Assembly: GCA_030690215.1 (NCBI GenBank)
Contig: JAUYHD010000011.1
Location: forward strand, 1 to 55,030
Source: a bacterium
GTDB lineage: Bacteria > Patescibacteriota > Minisyncoccia > 1-14-0-10-42-19
Direction of reading: 5' to 3'
DNA: 55,030 nucleotides
In this document: in pieces, positions 27,378 through 36,668 of the stretch
Layout of the letters: each line of letters opens with the position of its first letter
Position numbering within the stretch: the first letter of the stretch is position 1
Made by a program: the position numbers and the translations under genes
The notes under the pieces: generated by a model
Told to the model about the DNA's origin: nothing
The model's input: the letters and a program-made list of their open reading frames with translations, nothing else
Database searches by the model: none

Positions 27378-28904
27378 TCATTTTTTATTTTTAAAAAAAT
27401 CTATTCCTTGCGACAGCGGAAGTTCGCCTGACCAATTAATGGTGCACTGGCTATGCCTGCAATATTTTTTCCACGCATCGCCACCCGCTTCTCGCCCCCA
27501 ACCGGTATGCTTGTTCCCGCCGAATGCCCCGCCGATTTCAGCGCCGCTTGTCCCGCAATTTACATTACGAATACCGCAATCGCTTCCTTCAGCGCTCAAA
27601 AAATGGAATGCGCTCAACAGATTGTTGGTAAACAAAGAAGACGATAATCCCTGATCTACCTTATTGTTTAATGCAATACCTTCTTCTAAGTCGTGGATTG
27701 GCTGAATATACAAAATCGGGCCGAAGGTTTCTTTTTCCATAATAGAAAGATGCTTTTTTGTATATATAACCGTAGGCTCAAGAAAAAATCCTTTTCTGTC
27801 TAACGGCTTGCCCTCATACACCACTTCTCCGCCCTGCTCCTTTGCTTTTTGAACACTTCTCAAAACATTCGCTCTTGCTTTCTCGCTTATCAATGGACCC
27901 ATTTGGGTTTGCGGATGAAGAGGATCTCCTATAGTCAAAGATTTACACCAATCAACGACCCTATCAGTAACAATGCCGGCAATATCCTCTTCGGGATACG
28001 CCCGGCTGGTAGAGGTGCACCGTTGCTTTGCAGTACCGGTAAATCCGAAGGCTAATCCTTTTATCGCAAGATCAATATTCGCATCGGCAAGTATGATCAG
28101 AGCATTATTCCCGCCAAGCTCAAGGATACACTCTCCCCCGCGTGCCGTTACAAGAGACCCAACACGCAAGCCTACGGCAGTAGATCCGGTGAAACTTACC
28201 AAGGGAATACGCGAATCTTTCACAAGACGATCGCCAATTATCATATCCTCGCCTATAAGAAGGTTGAACACCCCCTCAATGCTATATTTTTTCATCACAC
28301 GATTACAAATATGCTGAACTGCAATCGCAGATAATGGTGCTTGCAAAGACGGCTTCCATATAACAGGGTCACCGCATACGGTGGCATTCAAGGTATTCCA
28401 TCCCCACACCGCTTGAGGAAAATTAAACGCAGTAATTTCTTCTGCAAGACCAAGAGGATCATATGATTCAAACGTAAAATGGCCCGGACGTTCGCTTGGT
28501 GTTACGCGCCCGCCCATCATTCGGGCATGCCCAATTGCGACGTCAGAAAAATCAATTATTTCCTGAACTTCTCCCTTGCCTTCCTCGTAAATCTTACCGA
28601 CCTCCATGGTAATCAATCTTCCCAGATCATCTTTGTGCCTACGAAACTCGTTGCATAAATCACGAACGATATCTCCGCGTTTTGGCGCCGGCATTCTGCG
28701 CAATATCACGGCTGCTCTTTCCGCCGCTTCTATGACTTGTTCGTAGTCCTGACTGCCCGCCATTCTTACTTCGGCAATCACTTCTTCCGTTGCGGGATTG
28801 ATTGATTGGAGTATATTTCCTTCCGGTTTTTCTATCCATTCACCGAAACACGCGCCGGAATTTACTTTCTTGATGCCCAATCTTTCCAAAAAATCATACT
28901 TCAT
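27378..28904 (-). CDS. Aldehyde dehydrogenase family, ALDH7/aminoadipate-semialdehyde-dehydrogenase-like
   Basis: AFNFPQAVWGWNTLNATVCGDPVIWKPS, SFTGSTAVG, LELGGNNALII, QRCTSTSR, EKETFGPILY. Confidence 0.85.
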   Translation of the reverse strand: MKYDFLERLGIKKVNSGACFGEWIEKPEGNILQSINPATEEVIAEVRMAGSQDYEQVIEAAERAAVILRRMPAPKRGDIVRDLCNEFRRHKDDLGRLITMEVGKIYEEGKGEVQEIIDFSDVAIGHARMMGGRVTPSERPGHFTFESYDPLGLAEEITAFNFPQAVWGWNTLNATVCGDPVIWKPSLQAPLSAIAVQHICNRVMKKYSIEGVFNLLIGEDMIIGDRLVKDSRIPLVSFTGSTAVGLRVGSLVTARGGECILELGGNNALIILADANIDLAIKGLAFGFTGTAKQRCTSTSRAYPEEDIAGIVTDRVVDWCKSLTIGDPLHPQTQMGPLISEKARANVLRSVQKAKEQGGEVVYEGKPLDRKGFFLEPTVIYTKKHLSIMEKETFGPILYIQPIHDLEEGIALNNKVDQGLSSSLFTNNLLSAFHFLSAEGSDCGIRNVNCGTSGAEIGGAFGGNKHTGWGREAGGDAWKKYCRHSQCTINWSGELPLSQGIDFFKNKK

Positions 28905-29021
28905 CTGTACGCCTCCTATACTCTTTCGCACATTTTCAATGATAAAAACCGCCTTCATCCTAGCATACGAAAATAAATATTTCCATAAAAAAAACCGCAG
29001 ACACAAGTGCCTGCGGGCTGA

Positions 29022-30422
29022 TTACTTTTTCTTTGTTATTTCATGGGCTTCTTTCAATGCTTCCTGAAGCCGTAACGCAAATATCTCTATTTCTGCCTTC
29101 GTTATCGTCAACGGAGGCATAAAACGAATAGTCGGATTTATATTCGGATTACCCGCGGAAAGCGTAATAATCCCATTCCTCTGTAAGCATCCGAGCACCA
29201 CGTTACGAAATTCAGGATCAGGAATATATTTGTCCTGGTGTACATTAACCTTCCGGAACTCTATGCCAAAATGAAAACCAAGACCCTTGAGAATGAGTTC
29301 GTGCAATGTGAATGCGACATTCGGCTCAGAAACATTATAAAAATATTCAATAGCACCCTCTAACGCCGCTTGGAAAAAACCGCTATTCTCTGCCGCTTTT
29401 TCAACCAACTTCTCTTTTTCAAGAATCATGATAGTAATAATAGCGCTAAATACCGCATGCGGATTCCATTGAAATGTGCTTGAATCCCAGCCGACAGCCA
29501 ATGCTTCTTCCCATCCTTTTAGTTTGGGGTTCTTTGCGTTAAAAAATGCAGCGCTTATCGGGTCACCGCCACCCATAGATTTAGAAATTGTTACAATATC
29601 CGGCACAAAACCATAATTCTGGAAACTCCACCACTTGCCTGTTCTGCCGAATCCCTCTTGGATGTCGTCGCATAAGAGCAATATGTCGTATTCACTCCGC
29701 AGATACTCGAGAAATTCTATTGTATACCTATTTGCAAACTCAACACCGCCCTCGCCCTTTCCTGATTCAAACATAATAAAACCATGATCCTCTACATTAA
29801 ATTCCTTGAGTTCTTCGTAACACCGATCAAGCTCTTCCTTGCTTCTAACAAACGGGAAGTGCGTATCAACGGTTCGCTGGATATCAAAACCTGCGCGCTG
29901 GATTGGTTTTCCATACGTAGCGCCCAGTGCCGCTCCCTGCCGTCCATGGAAAGCGCCCCTAAACGCAAACCCCTGTTTACGACCAGGGCGCAATTTTTGT
30001 ATGAATTTTATTGCGGCATTGTTTGCGGTAACGCCCGTTACCTGTTGAATAAATCGGGTGTCTTTCCCAAAGGTGTGTTTTTTTAAGAGCTCGGCTAATG
30101 CAGGCTGTGATATTTCTATTTTTTTACCGCCCACGGTAACAAAAAAGTGGAAATGAAAATCGGACGCAATAAGATACCACGGAATGTGTTCACGTTCTAC
30201 GGTTTCCCAAAACGCTTTTTGCGCTTCCACAAAAAATGGGTGATTGTGGCCTATATTCATCACGCCTGCCTGAGAACAAAAATCCAAATAGCTTTTACCG
30301 GATATATCAAATAATTCGCACCCGCGAGCTCCCTTTAAAATCAATGCATCATCATATGCAATAGTGCTTGGGGTGAAAGAATCCCAATATCTTTTTAGAA
30401 ATTTCTCTGTTATTTCATCCAT
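29022..30422 (-). CDS. Class III PLP aminotransferase (lysine 6-transaminase-like)
   Basis: FDISGKSYLDFCSQAGVMNIGHNHP, LLLCDDIQEGFGRTGKWW, SKSMGGG. Confidence 0.83.
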   Translation of the reverse strand: MDEITEKFLKRYWDSFTPSTIAYDDALILKGARGCELFDISGKSYLDFCSQAGVMNIGHNHPFFVEAQKAFWETVEREHIPWYLIASDFHFHFFVTVGGKKIEISQPALAELLKKHTFGKDTRFIQQVTGVTANNAAIKFIQKLRPGRKQGFAFRGAFHGRQGAALGATYGKPIQRAGFDIQRTVDTHFPFVRSKEELDRCYEELKEFNVEDHGFIMFESGKGEGGVEFANRYTIEFLEYLRSEYDILLLCDDIQEGFGRTGKWWSFQNYGFVPDIVTISKSMGGGDPISAAFFNAKNPKLKGWEEALAVGWDSSTFQWNPHAVFSAIITIMILEKEKLVEKAAENSGFFQAALEGAIEYFYNVSEPNVAFTLHELILKGLGFHFGIEFRKVNVHQDKYIPDPEFRNVVLGCLQRNGIITLSAGNPNINPTIRFMPPLTITKAEIEIFALRLQEALKEAHEITKKK

Positions 30423-30525
30423 GATTACACCTCTTTTTTTAATGTACGAACACTCAAGTGTAGCATAAAAAATGGCAAAAAAAATCGCGTATATTATTAC
30501 GCGATTTTTTAAAAAAGAAATCAAA

Positions 30526-30664
30526 CCCCGTTAGACAATATCGCATAATACGTCATGCGTTCGTCGCCTATCACACATATATTGATTTGTTTTCTTGCTT
30601 TTTCGAAAATGTTGTTTTGCACAATGACGTATAAGAATGCATTATGCGATATTGCTATACGGGG
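30526..30664 (+). mobile_element. Type A element, copy A4 (139 bp)
   Basis: CAAA-CCCCGTTAGACAATATCGCAT...ATGCGATATTGCTATACGGGG-CAAA. Confidence 0.85.
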
Positions 30665-30797
30665 CAAATTGGATGAGTTACGCGTTAAGAGTTAAGGGGT
30701 CACGAGTTAAGGGTTAAGGGTTCAGGGTTATGAGTTATTGGTTACGAAATTAAGTTATTTTCATATGGGTATATTATTTACAACACGCATATGTATG

Positions 30798-31183
30798 ATT
30801 ACTCCTTAATCATTCTCTTGAATTCCTCCACCAAATCTAGCGTTTTTATATATGAAGATCAGCAGGTTTCGTTACACGGCTCAATCCCCTAATAGAACCA
30901 CAGACTAGTCTGTGGTTCTATTAGGGTTAGGGGTGAGTTTTTTGCGAACGAAAATAAAAAACTGTTCTGCGTTATGCAAAATGGTTTTTGTTTTTTTATG
31001 TATTGTCGTTAGAAAAAATTCTTTCCCCCACTCTCGTATTTTTCCCAAAGATTCGAGGTTCATTGGGACATCTTCGGACTCAACACCAGATTTGACCGCC
31101 ACCGCCAATGCGGCAACATCTGCGACTAAAAGCGGAAAAAAAATTATACCAAAAAATACCATTACGACTGCCAGTATCGGCAT
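30798..31183 (-). pseudogene. Fragments of the sugar-phosphate isomerase C-terminus
   Basis: LLVADVAALAVAVKSGVESEDVPM and VEEFKRMIK match the C-terminus of 32254-33222. Confidence 0.6.
30887..30926. repeat. Perfect 40-bp palindrome
   Basis: CCCTAATAGAACCACAGACTAGTCTGTGGTTCTATTAGGG. Confidence 0.9.
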
Positions 31184-31256
31184 TCATTACGCAGGCCCCT
31201 ATCGGATGCGCAGAAAACTGCGTCTCTATATAAAAACAATAAGGCGGTACCAAAAC

Positions 31257-31294
31257 CACAACACTTCAATACTTTAAAGTATTGAAGTGTTGTG
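31257..31294. repeat. Perfect 38-bp palindrome
   Basis: CACAACACTTCAATACTTTAAAGTATTGAAGTGTTGTG. Confidence 0.9.
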
Positions 31295-31344
31295 ATTCCG
31301 TATAAAAAATCCGTATAAAAAATAGTACTGCGGTCTCAAAAAAA

Positions 31345-31388
31345 TAAAAAGCCTTACGCAATGTCAACATATTGCGTAAGGCCTATTT
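31345..31388. terminator. Intrinsic terminator
   Basis: AAAAAGCCTTACGCAATGTCAACATATTGCGTAAGGCCTATTTT. Confidence 0.65.
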
Positions 31389-31417
31389 TAAAAGAGAAAA
31401 AGAAAAAAGTTTAAAGG

Positions 31418-32134
31418 TTAAGAAACTACTAGACGAACGCCATAGCGCGGACTCAAGCTATCAACACTATACCAGAACACAAACACCTCCTCGTAGTCCG
31501 AATCCCAAAGCACGCGCGGAACGCTGCCATCTACGCTGCGAGAGGCCGAACACTTAGTTGCCCCTTTGGCATCTAAGTGTTTACCTGTTTGGTCAAAATA
31601 CCACTGTCCAAAAACCATTCTCTCAAGAAGCGTCATTCCGATGTCCATATTGGGATCGGCAACCGTAACTGGTTTACCAAGGAATTCTTTATCTGGTTCA
31701 ATACTATCAAGCACCCATATTGCATACGACTCCCCTGCAGTTCTTGTGTTTGTTGGAACTGACGCATCTAGATCGCTCGTATACCTCCACTTACTAAAAC
31801 TCCACGCATCATACATCTTATTAGGCGTCAGCCCTTTTGCAATAAAAAGAAGGACCCACAACCCTTCGGATGGTTTAAGTGGAATGGCTACTTTACTAAA
31901 ATCAACATCCCAGTTAAGATGTTTTTTATAAAACTTTGAAAATTGCTGACGTTCTTCAAAATATTCGTCAGCAATCGCAAATGATACAAGTAAATGCTCT
32001 TTGTACTCTTTTTTATGAGAAAGCCAGTACGCGATTTGCTCTGGCGATACCTGCACCAAACATTGAACTGTATAGCCGGCAAGAGCGCCCATTTCTTCAA
32101 TGCTTACTTCTATGGATTTTGTGCTACTTTTCAT
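31418..32134 (-). CDS. Hypothetical protein
   Basis: Long ORF, MKSSTKSIEVSIEEMG start preceded by GGAGGACATGCT. Confidence 0.65.
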   Translation of the reverse strand: MKSSTKSIEVSIEEMGALAGYTVQCLVQVSPEQIAYWLSHKKEYKEHLLVSFAIADEYFEERQQFSKFYKKHLNWDVDFSKVAIPLKPSEGLWVLLFIAKGLTPNKMYDAWSFSKWRYTSDLDASVPTNTRTAGESYAIWVLDSIEPDKEFLGKPVTVADPNMDIGMTLLERMVFGQWYFDQTGKHLDAKGATKCSASRSVDGSVPRVLWDSDYEEVFVFWYSVDSLSPRYGVRLVVS

Positions 32135-32253
32135 AGCATGTCCTCCTATTTTTAGATTTGTGAAAGTACAAAAACACTTATCACATAAGAAACATACTGG
32201 CATACCCAACAAAAAATGTCAAGCAAAATCTGCCTGCTGGCAAGGCAGGTCTA

Positions 32254-33222
32254 TCAAATCATTTTCTTGAATTCCTCCACCATTGGCACGGCTTCGGATT
32301 CAACGCCGTACATATCCGCAATATGAAACGCTGTAACATCCGCAACAAGTAACGAAGAAAAAATTTTATTCCATATCGTAGCGCCCTGCGACTCTACTGT
32401 TTCTACCGCAAACCCACGTGCCTCATACAGTTTTTTACATACATCCATGCGTTTTTGTATTTTTGGGTGATCGGCAACATCTTTCAAAAAAATAAAATGA
32501 AATTTTTCACTCAAAGATTTTGTTTTTTCCGCTATATCAAACCCCGTCATCTCATTATGATTTAATTCAGGAAATATATTATAAAAAGCAGGAATTTTTC
32601 CGGTTTCGTTCAGTTTAATTTTCCAATTATACGCAATTGCTTCATTGTGACGCGACGCATAGATTACAGGAATCTTGCCCTCCAATTTTTTGGCAAGCGC
32701 TGTTCCTTTTTTCTCCGCTTCTTTTACATCAAGAGTCTCCTGAAGTTTCGCGGTTTCTACGAGCGCATCTTCCATTGAAAGCATTTTCATAAGTGCTCGG
32801 AGATGCAACCCCACCGCAAGCCGTGGCTGAATAGTGCTGTTCGGCAATTGAATATACGCGACTCCTTTTTCTTTCGCGCGCGCTAAAAGCTTTCCTCCCG
32901 ACGCAATAACCGCAAGAAGCGCTCCCCTTTTTTCGGCCGTATTGAATGCATCAATTGTTTCTTCGGTATTGCCGGAATGCGAATTGCACACCACCAAACT
33001 TTCACGCAAAAAATCGCTTGAAACAAACGGAAGCCCATAATCGCTATGCACCATAATATCCATATCGCGATATGCCATTGTTAACAAATCGGATGCGAGA
33101 TGAGATCCTCCCATTCCTACAGAAATAACGTGCTTATCGTACCCCAGCGCTTCCGCGTTTTCTATAACCGGTTCGTACCCGAATTGCTTCGGAAATTCTT
33201 TAATTGCCTTATTCGTTGCCAT
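32254..33222 (-). CDS. SIS-domain phosphoglucose/phosphomannose isomerase family
   Basis: VGMGGSHLASDLLTM, VVCNSHSGNTEETIDAF, ELNHNEMTGF. Confidence 0.85.
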   Translation of the reverse strand: MATNKAIKEFPKQFGYEPVIENAEALGYDKHVISVGMGGSHLASDLLTMAYRDMDIMVHSDYGLPFVSSDFLRESLVVCNSHSGNTEETIDAFNTAEKRGALLAVIASGGKLLARAKEKGVAYIQLPNSTIQPRLAVGLHLRALMKMLSMEDALVETAKLQETLDVKEAEKKGTALAKKLEGKIPVIYASRHNEAIAYNWKIKLNETGKIPAFYNIFPELNHNEMTGFDIAEKTKSLSEKFHFIFLKDVADHPKIQKRMDVCKKLYEARGFAVETVESQGATIWNKIFSSLLVADVTAFHIADMYGVESEAVPMVEEFKKMI

Positions 33223-33308
33223 GTGATTATTGTATCACTTCAAAAAAATAAAAAAATAGTGTATTATAGATGTGGCTTACATTCAAAAAATGACACAGAG
33301 GTGGCACC

Positions 33309-34280
33309 ATGAAAACATATGCATACAGGCCAAAACAAGTTTTTTTAGTAGATCCAGTATATTTTAGGCTGCGCAGCGAAAACGCACATGATAACATGGA
33401 GATACAACCCGACCACAAACTGCAATGCACCCAAACAGCAGTTGCATGTAATATGTATACGAACTTGCGGCTAAACGCGTTTTTAATACCCCCTCACCCG
33501 TATCTTGAAAGTCTCATATACCCCACTAATGATTTTATGGGGCATCCCGACCCACAGAGAAAAGAAATTATACTTTCCAACATGCTTCTTGATACGAGAT
33601 TCCACGAACCGGAAGAAATAGCAAAATGGTTCCCGCTCCCGGGCTACACAATTCACAAGATACCCAGAATAATCCGCACATCATCCGGTGAAACAATAGA
33701 AATGACCTTTGAAGGGTTCGGAGATATGCTCCCCGGAAGAGACTGGTGGTTTGCAGGCATCGGACAGCGCACAACAAAAGAAGCAGTACAATATGTGGCA
33801 CGGCATTTTGGGCTAGAAGAAGGAAAAATTGCCTATCTTCGCCTGGTAAACCCCTATTTCTATCATCTGGATACCTGCCTCCTTTCGCTCCGATACACAA
33901 ATCACCTGATATATTACCCCGGAGCTTTTGACGAACACACTCTACAATTTTTACGAACACTCGTATGCGAACGATATGAGGTAAGCGAACATCTCGCAAA
34001 AGACTATCTCATCTGCAACAGCGCTCCGCTGGGTAATATAGTTGTACTGAACGCTCCGTTCGAAGGAATCTCAGAAAAATCCATGATCAGAACTGCTCAA
34101 GGCATACTTCTCTCAAAAGAAGACCGGCGCTTTCGGGAAATAGAAGAGCGTTCATCCGAGTACGCTGATTTCATCCGATATCTCTGGAGTTTGGGATATA
34201 ACACAATACCCGCATACACATCCGAAGTCCGCAAAGACGGAGCAGGAATATTCTGTCTTTCAAATTTCGTGCATCTATAA
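33309..34280 (+). CDS. Pentein-superfamily (DDAH/amidinotransferase-like) enzyme
   Basis: EGFGDMLPGRDWWFAGIGQRTTKEAV, FYHLDTCLLSL, C-terminal KDGAGIFCLSN resemble the pentein Glu/His/Cys motifs. Confidence 0.7.
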   Translation: MKTYAYRPKQVFLVDPVYFRLRSENAHDNMEIQPDHKLQCTQTAVACNMYTNLRLNAFLIPPHPYLESLIYPTNDFMGHPDPQRKEIILSNMLLDTRFHEPEEIAKWFPLPGYTIHKIPRIIRTSSGETIEMTFEGFGDMLPGRDWWFAGIGQRTTKEAVQYVARHFGLEEGKIAYLRLVNPYFYHLDTCLLSLRYTNHLIYYPGAFDEHTLQFLRTLVCERYEVSEHLAKDYLICNSAPLGNIVVLNAPFEGISEKSMIRTAQGILLSKEDRRFREIEERSSEYADFIRYLWSLGYNTIPAYTSEVRKDGAGIFCLSNFVHL

Positions 34281-34284
34281 AAAG

Positions 34285-34314
34285 AAGTAAAAAAAAACCC
34301 CATATGGGGTTTTT
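34285..34314. terminator. Intrinsic terminator
   Basis: AAAAAAACCCCATATGGGGTTTTTT. Confidence 0.7.
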
Positions 34315-34329
34315 TACATCTTTTCTCCA

Positions 34330-34632
34330 TTACTGCCATTTAATAGACGAGCGCAAATATTGGATGGCATCAATCAATTTATCATCATTATCAGCCCCAT
34401 CAAACATTTCCCAGCAGGACGCATAGTATTCTTCCACGTTGTTTCTCAAAAAAGAATAAGTTTTTTCATAATTTCTTCTCATTTCCTGGACAGAAGCAAT
34501 AATAATTTGCCGGTGTTGATTTAACTGTTCTCTTGTTAGGGGCTTGTCATCGCTACCGGTAATTTTATCCAGATAGTCGCGTAATGTAAACTTATCTCCT
34601 ACACTGTTGGGCTTGTCTACCATATCAATCAC
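34330..34632 (-). CDS. Hypothetical protein
   Basis: 100 aa ORF. Confidence 0.5.
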   Translation of the reverse strand: MIDMVDKPNSVGDKFTLRDYLDKITGSDDKPLTREQLNQHRQIIIASVQEMRRNYEKTYSFLRNNVEEYYASCWEMFDGADNDDKLIDAIQYLRSSIKWQ

Positions 34633-34756
34633 CTCTTTATTATAAATTTACTCCATCTACCTCACAGCGTAGCAAGGAGAAAAATAGAAATCAACAACTT
34701 GCCCGCCCAGTAGAAACTATCGAGACCCCTTAATAATGGCATTATTAAGATTTTAC

Positions 34757-34785
34757 TTGACAAAGCTCTTATAATTTGCTATAAT
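34757..34785 (+). promoter_or_regulatory. Sigma-70-like promoter
   Basis: TTGACA-17 nt-TATAAT with TGC before the -10. Confidence 0.75.
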
Positions 34786-34836
34786 CGCCAATGAAAATTA
34801 AGCAAATTCTTTTAAATCAAAAAGGAGAAATGAAAA

Positions 34837-35301
34837 ATGGTTCATGTCCTAAGGACAATTCTAAGGCCGTTCAGACATTTAAGCGACATGATTAACAAAC
34901 TTCCATTATCAGGAAAGTTTTTTGTACGCCGCATTTTATTTTGGGCTTATACATCTACGCCGGATAGAAAGATGCGCAATACACTTCTTGCCCTACTTGT
35001 TCTCGTGGCGCTTATTTTTTTCCACAGCTCACAAATGGTTATGGGCTGGGATCTCTACAGTAAGACGTCTTTGGTTTTTGCCCAAATCGTCGGAATAACT
35101 TATGGGATTCTTAACGCTCTTGTTATTTACTCGCATTGTATTTTGTCAATAAGACTAGTGGGTATGGCTCGTAGGTCTTATCAACATTGCAGTTACAGAC
35201 GGCGCCAGACATCATTGCGTTCAACCACATATATGTTATTTTGTTTTGTGGTTACTCTTGGCGGACAAATTGTTTTTTTAACAACCTACTTTCGAATATA
35301 A
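34837..35301 (+). CDS. Hypothetical membrane protein
   Basis: 154 aa ORF with RBS AAAGGAGAA and promoter upstream. Confidence 0.6.
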   Translation: MVHVLRTILRPFRHLSDMINKLPLSGKFFVRRILFWAYTSTPDRKMRNTLLALLVLVALIFFHSSQMVMGWDLYSKTSLVFAQIVGITYGILNALVIYSHCILSIRLVGMARRSYQHCSYRRRQTSLRSTTYMLFCFVVTLGGQIVFLTTYFRI

Positions 35302-35771
35302 ACTATCGAACATTCATGAAAAAGTTTTTATCAAGGTCCCTTGCATAATAATGCTTGGGACTTTTTATTTTATCTTATTAATTTTAACTTATTAATACTT
35401 TGTGAAAAATACCGAGGAATAAAAAACCCATCCGGCAAGAATCAAGTCCCGATATACCGATGATTTCGTAACCACCCTAGAGCGTCCATACCACCCGCAC
35501 GGGCTAGCCTACGCCTTCTTTCCCGACGGTTTGGTCGGGGCTCCGACTTCAATATTTTGAATTTATAACAGTGCGTCGGAGCTTAAGAGGGAGCAGTCCC
35601 GATCCAGCTTTCCATTGTAGATAATTACGTGAATAGCGGGATCGAGGATCCTCGATATTGCGTCCGCCCTGGAGGGCTCGTCCGCCGTCTCCGCCGGCTG
35701 GCGGAGACGGCGGATTGCGATTTGCAATCGCGCGAAGCGCGAGCAAATCGGGAAAACCTACGACCTTCTCC

Positions 35772-35805
35772 TTTCCGCCATAGGCGGATCAGCCTCTGGC
35801 TGAAA
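35772..35805. repeat. Double-hairpin module, copy 1
   Basis: TTTCCGCCATAGGCGGATCAGCCTCTGGCTGAAA. Confidence 0.85.
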
Positions 35806-35836
35806 GGGGGGGATTTAACTTGAATTCAGTATTTCG

Positions 35837-35909
35837 TCCGCCCAGCAGGATTCGAACCTACGACCTTCTCCTTAAGAGGGAGCAGCTCTACCAACTGAGC
35901 TATGGGCGG
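35837..35909 (-). tRNA. tRNA-Lys(CTT)
   Basis: CCGCCCA/TGGGCGG acceptor, GCTCAGTTGGTAGAGC D arm, CTCC-CTCTTAA-GGAG, GTAGGTTCGAATCCTGC T arm. Confidence 0.92.
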
Positions 35910-35925
35910 ACGAAATATTGGATCA

Positions 35926-36171
35926 TCAATTATTTAACATTTCATCAAGATATTTTCTGCCGATGCCTGATTTCAAAAAATTTTCGCGTTTTCTCGCCTC
36001 TGTTTTATTATCACATCCTTCTTGATAAATTAATTCAAAGGGCCCATTTCTTTTGGTGAATTTACTCGCACCATAATTATGTTGCTTCAACCGCTCTTTA
36101 GGTAATAATTCTGTACTCCCAGTATAGCGCTTACCATTCCTTAAGCTTTTTAATACATAAACAAATGACAT
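35926..36171 (-). CDS. GIY-YIG nuclease family protein
   Basis: MSFVYVLKSLRNGKRYTGSTELLPKERLKQHN...TEARKREN. Confidence 0.85.
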   Translation of the reverse strand: MSFVYVLKSLRNGKRYTGSTELLPKERLKQHNYGASKFTKRNGPFELIYQEGCDNKTEARKRENFLKSGIGRKYLDEMLNN

Positions 36172-36193
36172 ATGTAAAGAAAATATCTTCTCC

Positions 36194-36227
36194 TTTCCGC
36201 CATAGGCGGATCAGCCTCTGGCTGAAA
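36194..36227. repeat. Double-hairpin module, copy 2
   Basis: Identical 34-mer to copy 1, in the anticodon-loop position of a tRNA-Lys 5' part. Confidence 0.85.
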
Positions 36228-36320
36228 GAGGGAGCTACTCTACCAACTGAGCTAAGGGCGGACGCAATATCGGGACTCTACTAATTCCGACGCTTAATTC
36301 GGGACTACTAGCGGAAAATA

Positions 36321-36668
36321 TCAATTCTGACTATTTATTAGCCCTAAAAGCATTTTGGATATTTCTTCGTATTTTTCATAAAAATATCTGAATCGCTTTT
36401 CATCTATTAACCTATCATCATAAATTAATTCCAACAATGACACGCATTCGTACACGGAACCGCGAGCTATAATATAAAATCTTTTTTTATCTGGCTTAGA
36501 AAACTTCCCGCTGCCCTCGGCAATATTAATAACGCTACTGATTGACGCTCGTTTTAGCTGATCTCTAATATAAGAATCTATTCTTTTTTCATACCTCAAA
36601 AATAGAATTATCTCTCTATTCAGAACTTTTGCCTTACTATATACGGTCAATTTTTCAAAATCAAACAT
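36321..36668 (-). CDS. Four-helix-bundle (S23/TIGR02436-like) protein
   Basis: RDQLKRASISSVINIAEGSGKFSKPDKKRFYIIARGSVYECVSLLELI. Confidence 0.85.
   Translation of the reverse strand: MFDFEKLTVYSKAKVLNREIILFLRYEKRIDSYIRDQLKRASISSVINIAEGSGKFSKPDKKRFYIIARGSVYECVSLLELIYDDRLIDEKRFRYFYEKYEEISKMLLGLINSQN

Larger units (their letters stand above)
35664..36261 (-). pseudogene. Expanded tRNA-Lys-like locus interrupted by palindromes, a GIY-YIG ORF and an intact tRNA-Lys
   Basis: 5' part CCGCCCTTAGCTCAGTTGGTAGAGTAGCTCCCTCTT at right, 3' acceptor AGGGCGG at left; flanks CGATATTGCGT/ACGCAATATCG pair. Confidence 0.6.

Noticed and set aside
35926-36261. Group I intron with GIY-YIG homing endonuclease in tRNA-Lys
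   Set aside because: No group I core (P4-P6, P7) recognisable; the loop inserts are short hairpins. Homing behaviour remains only a possibility
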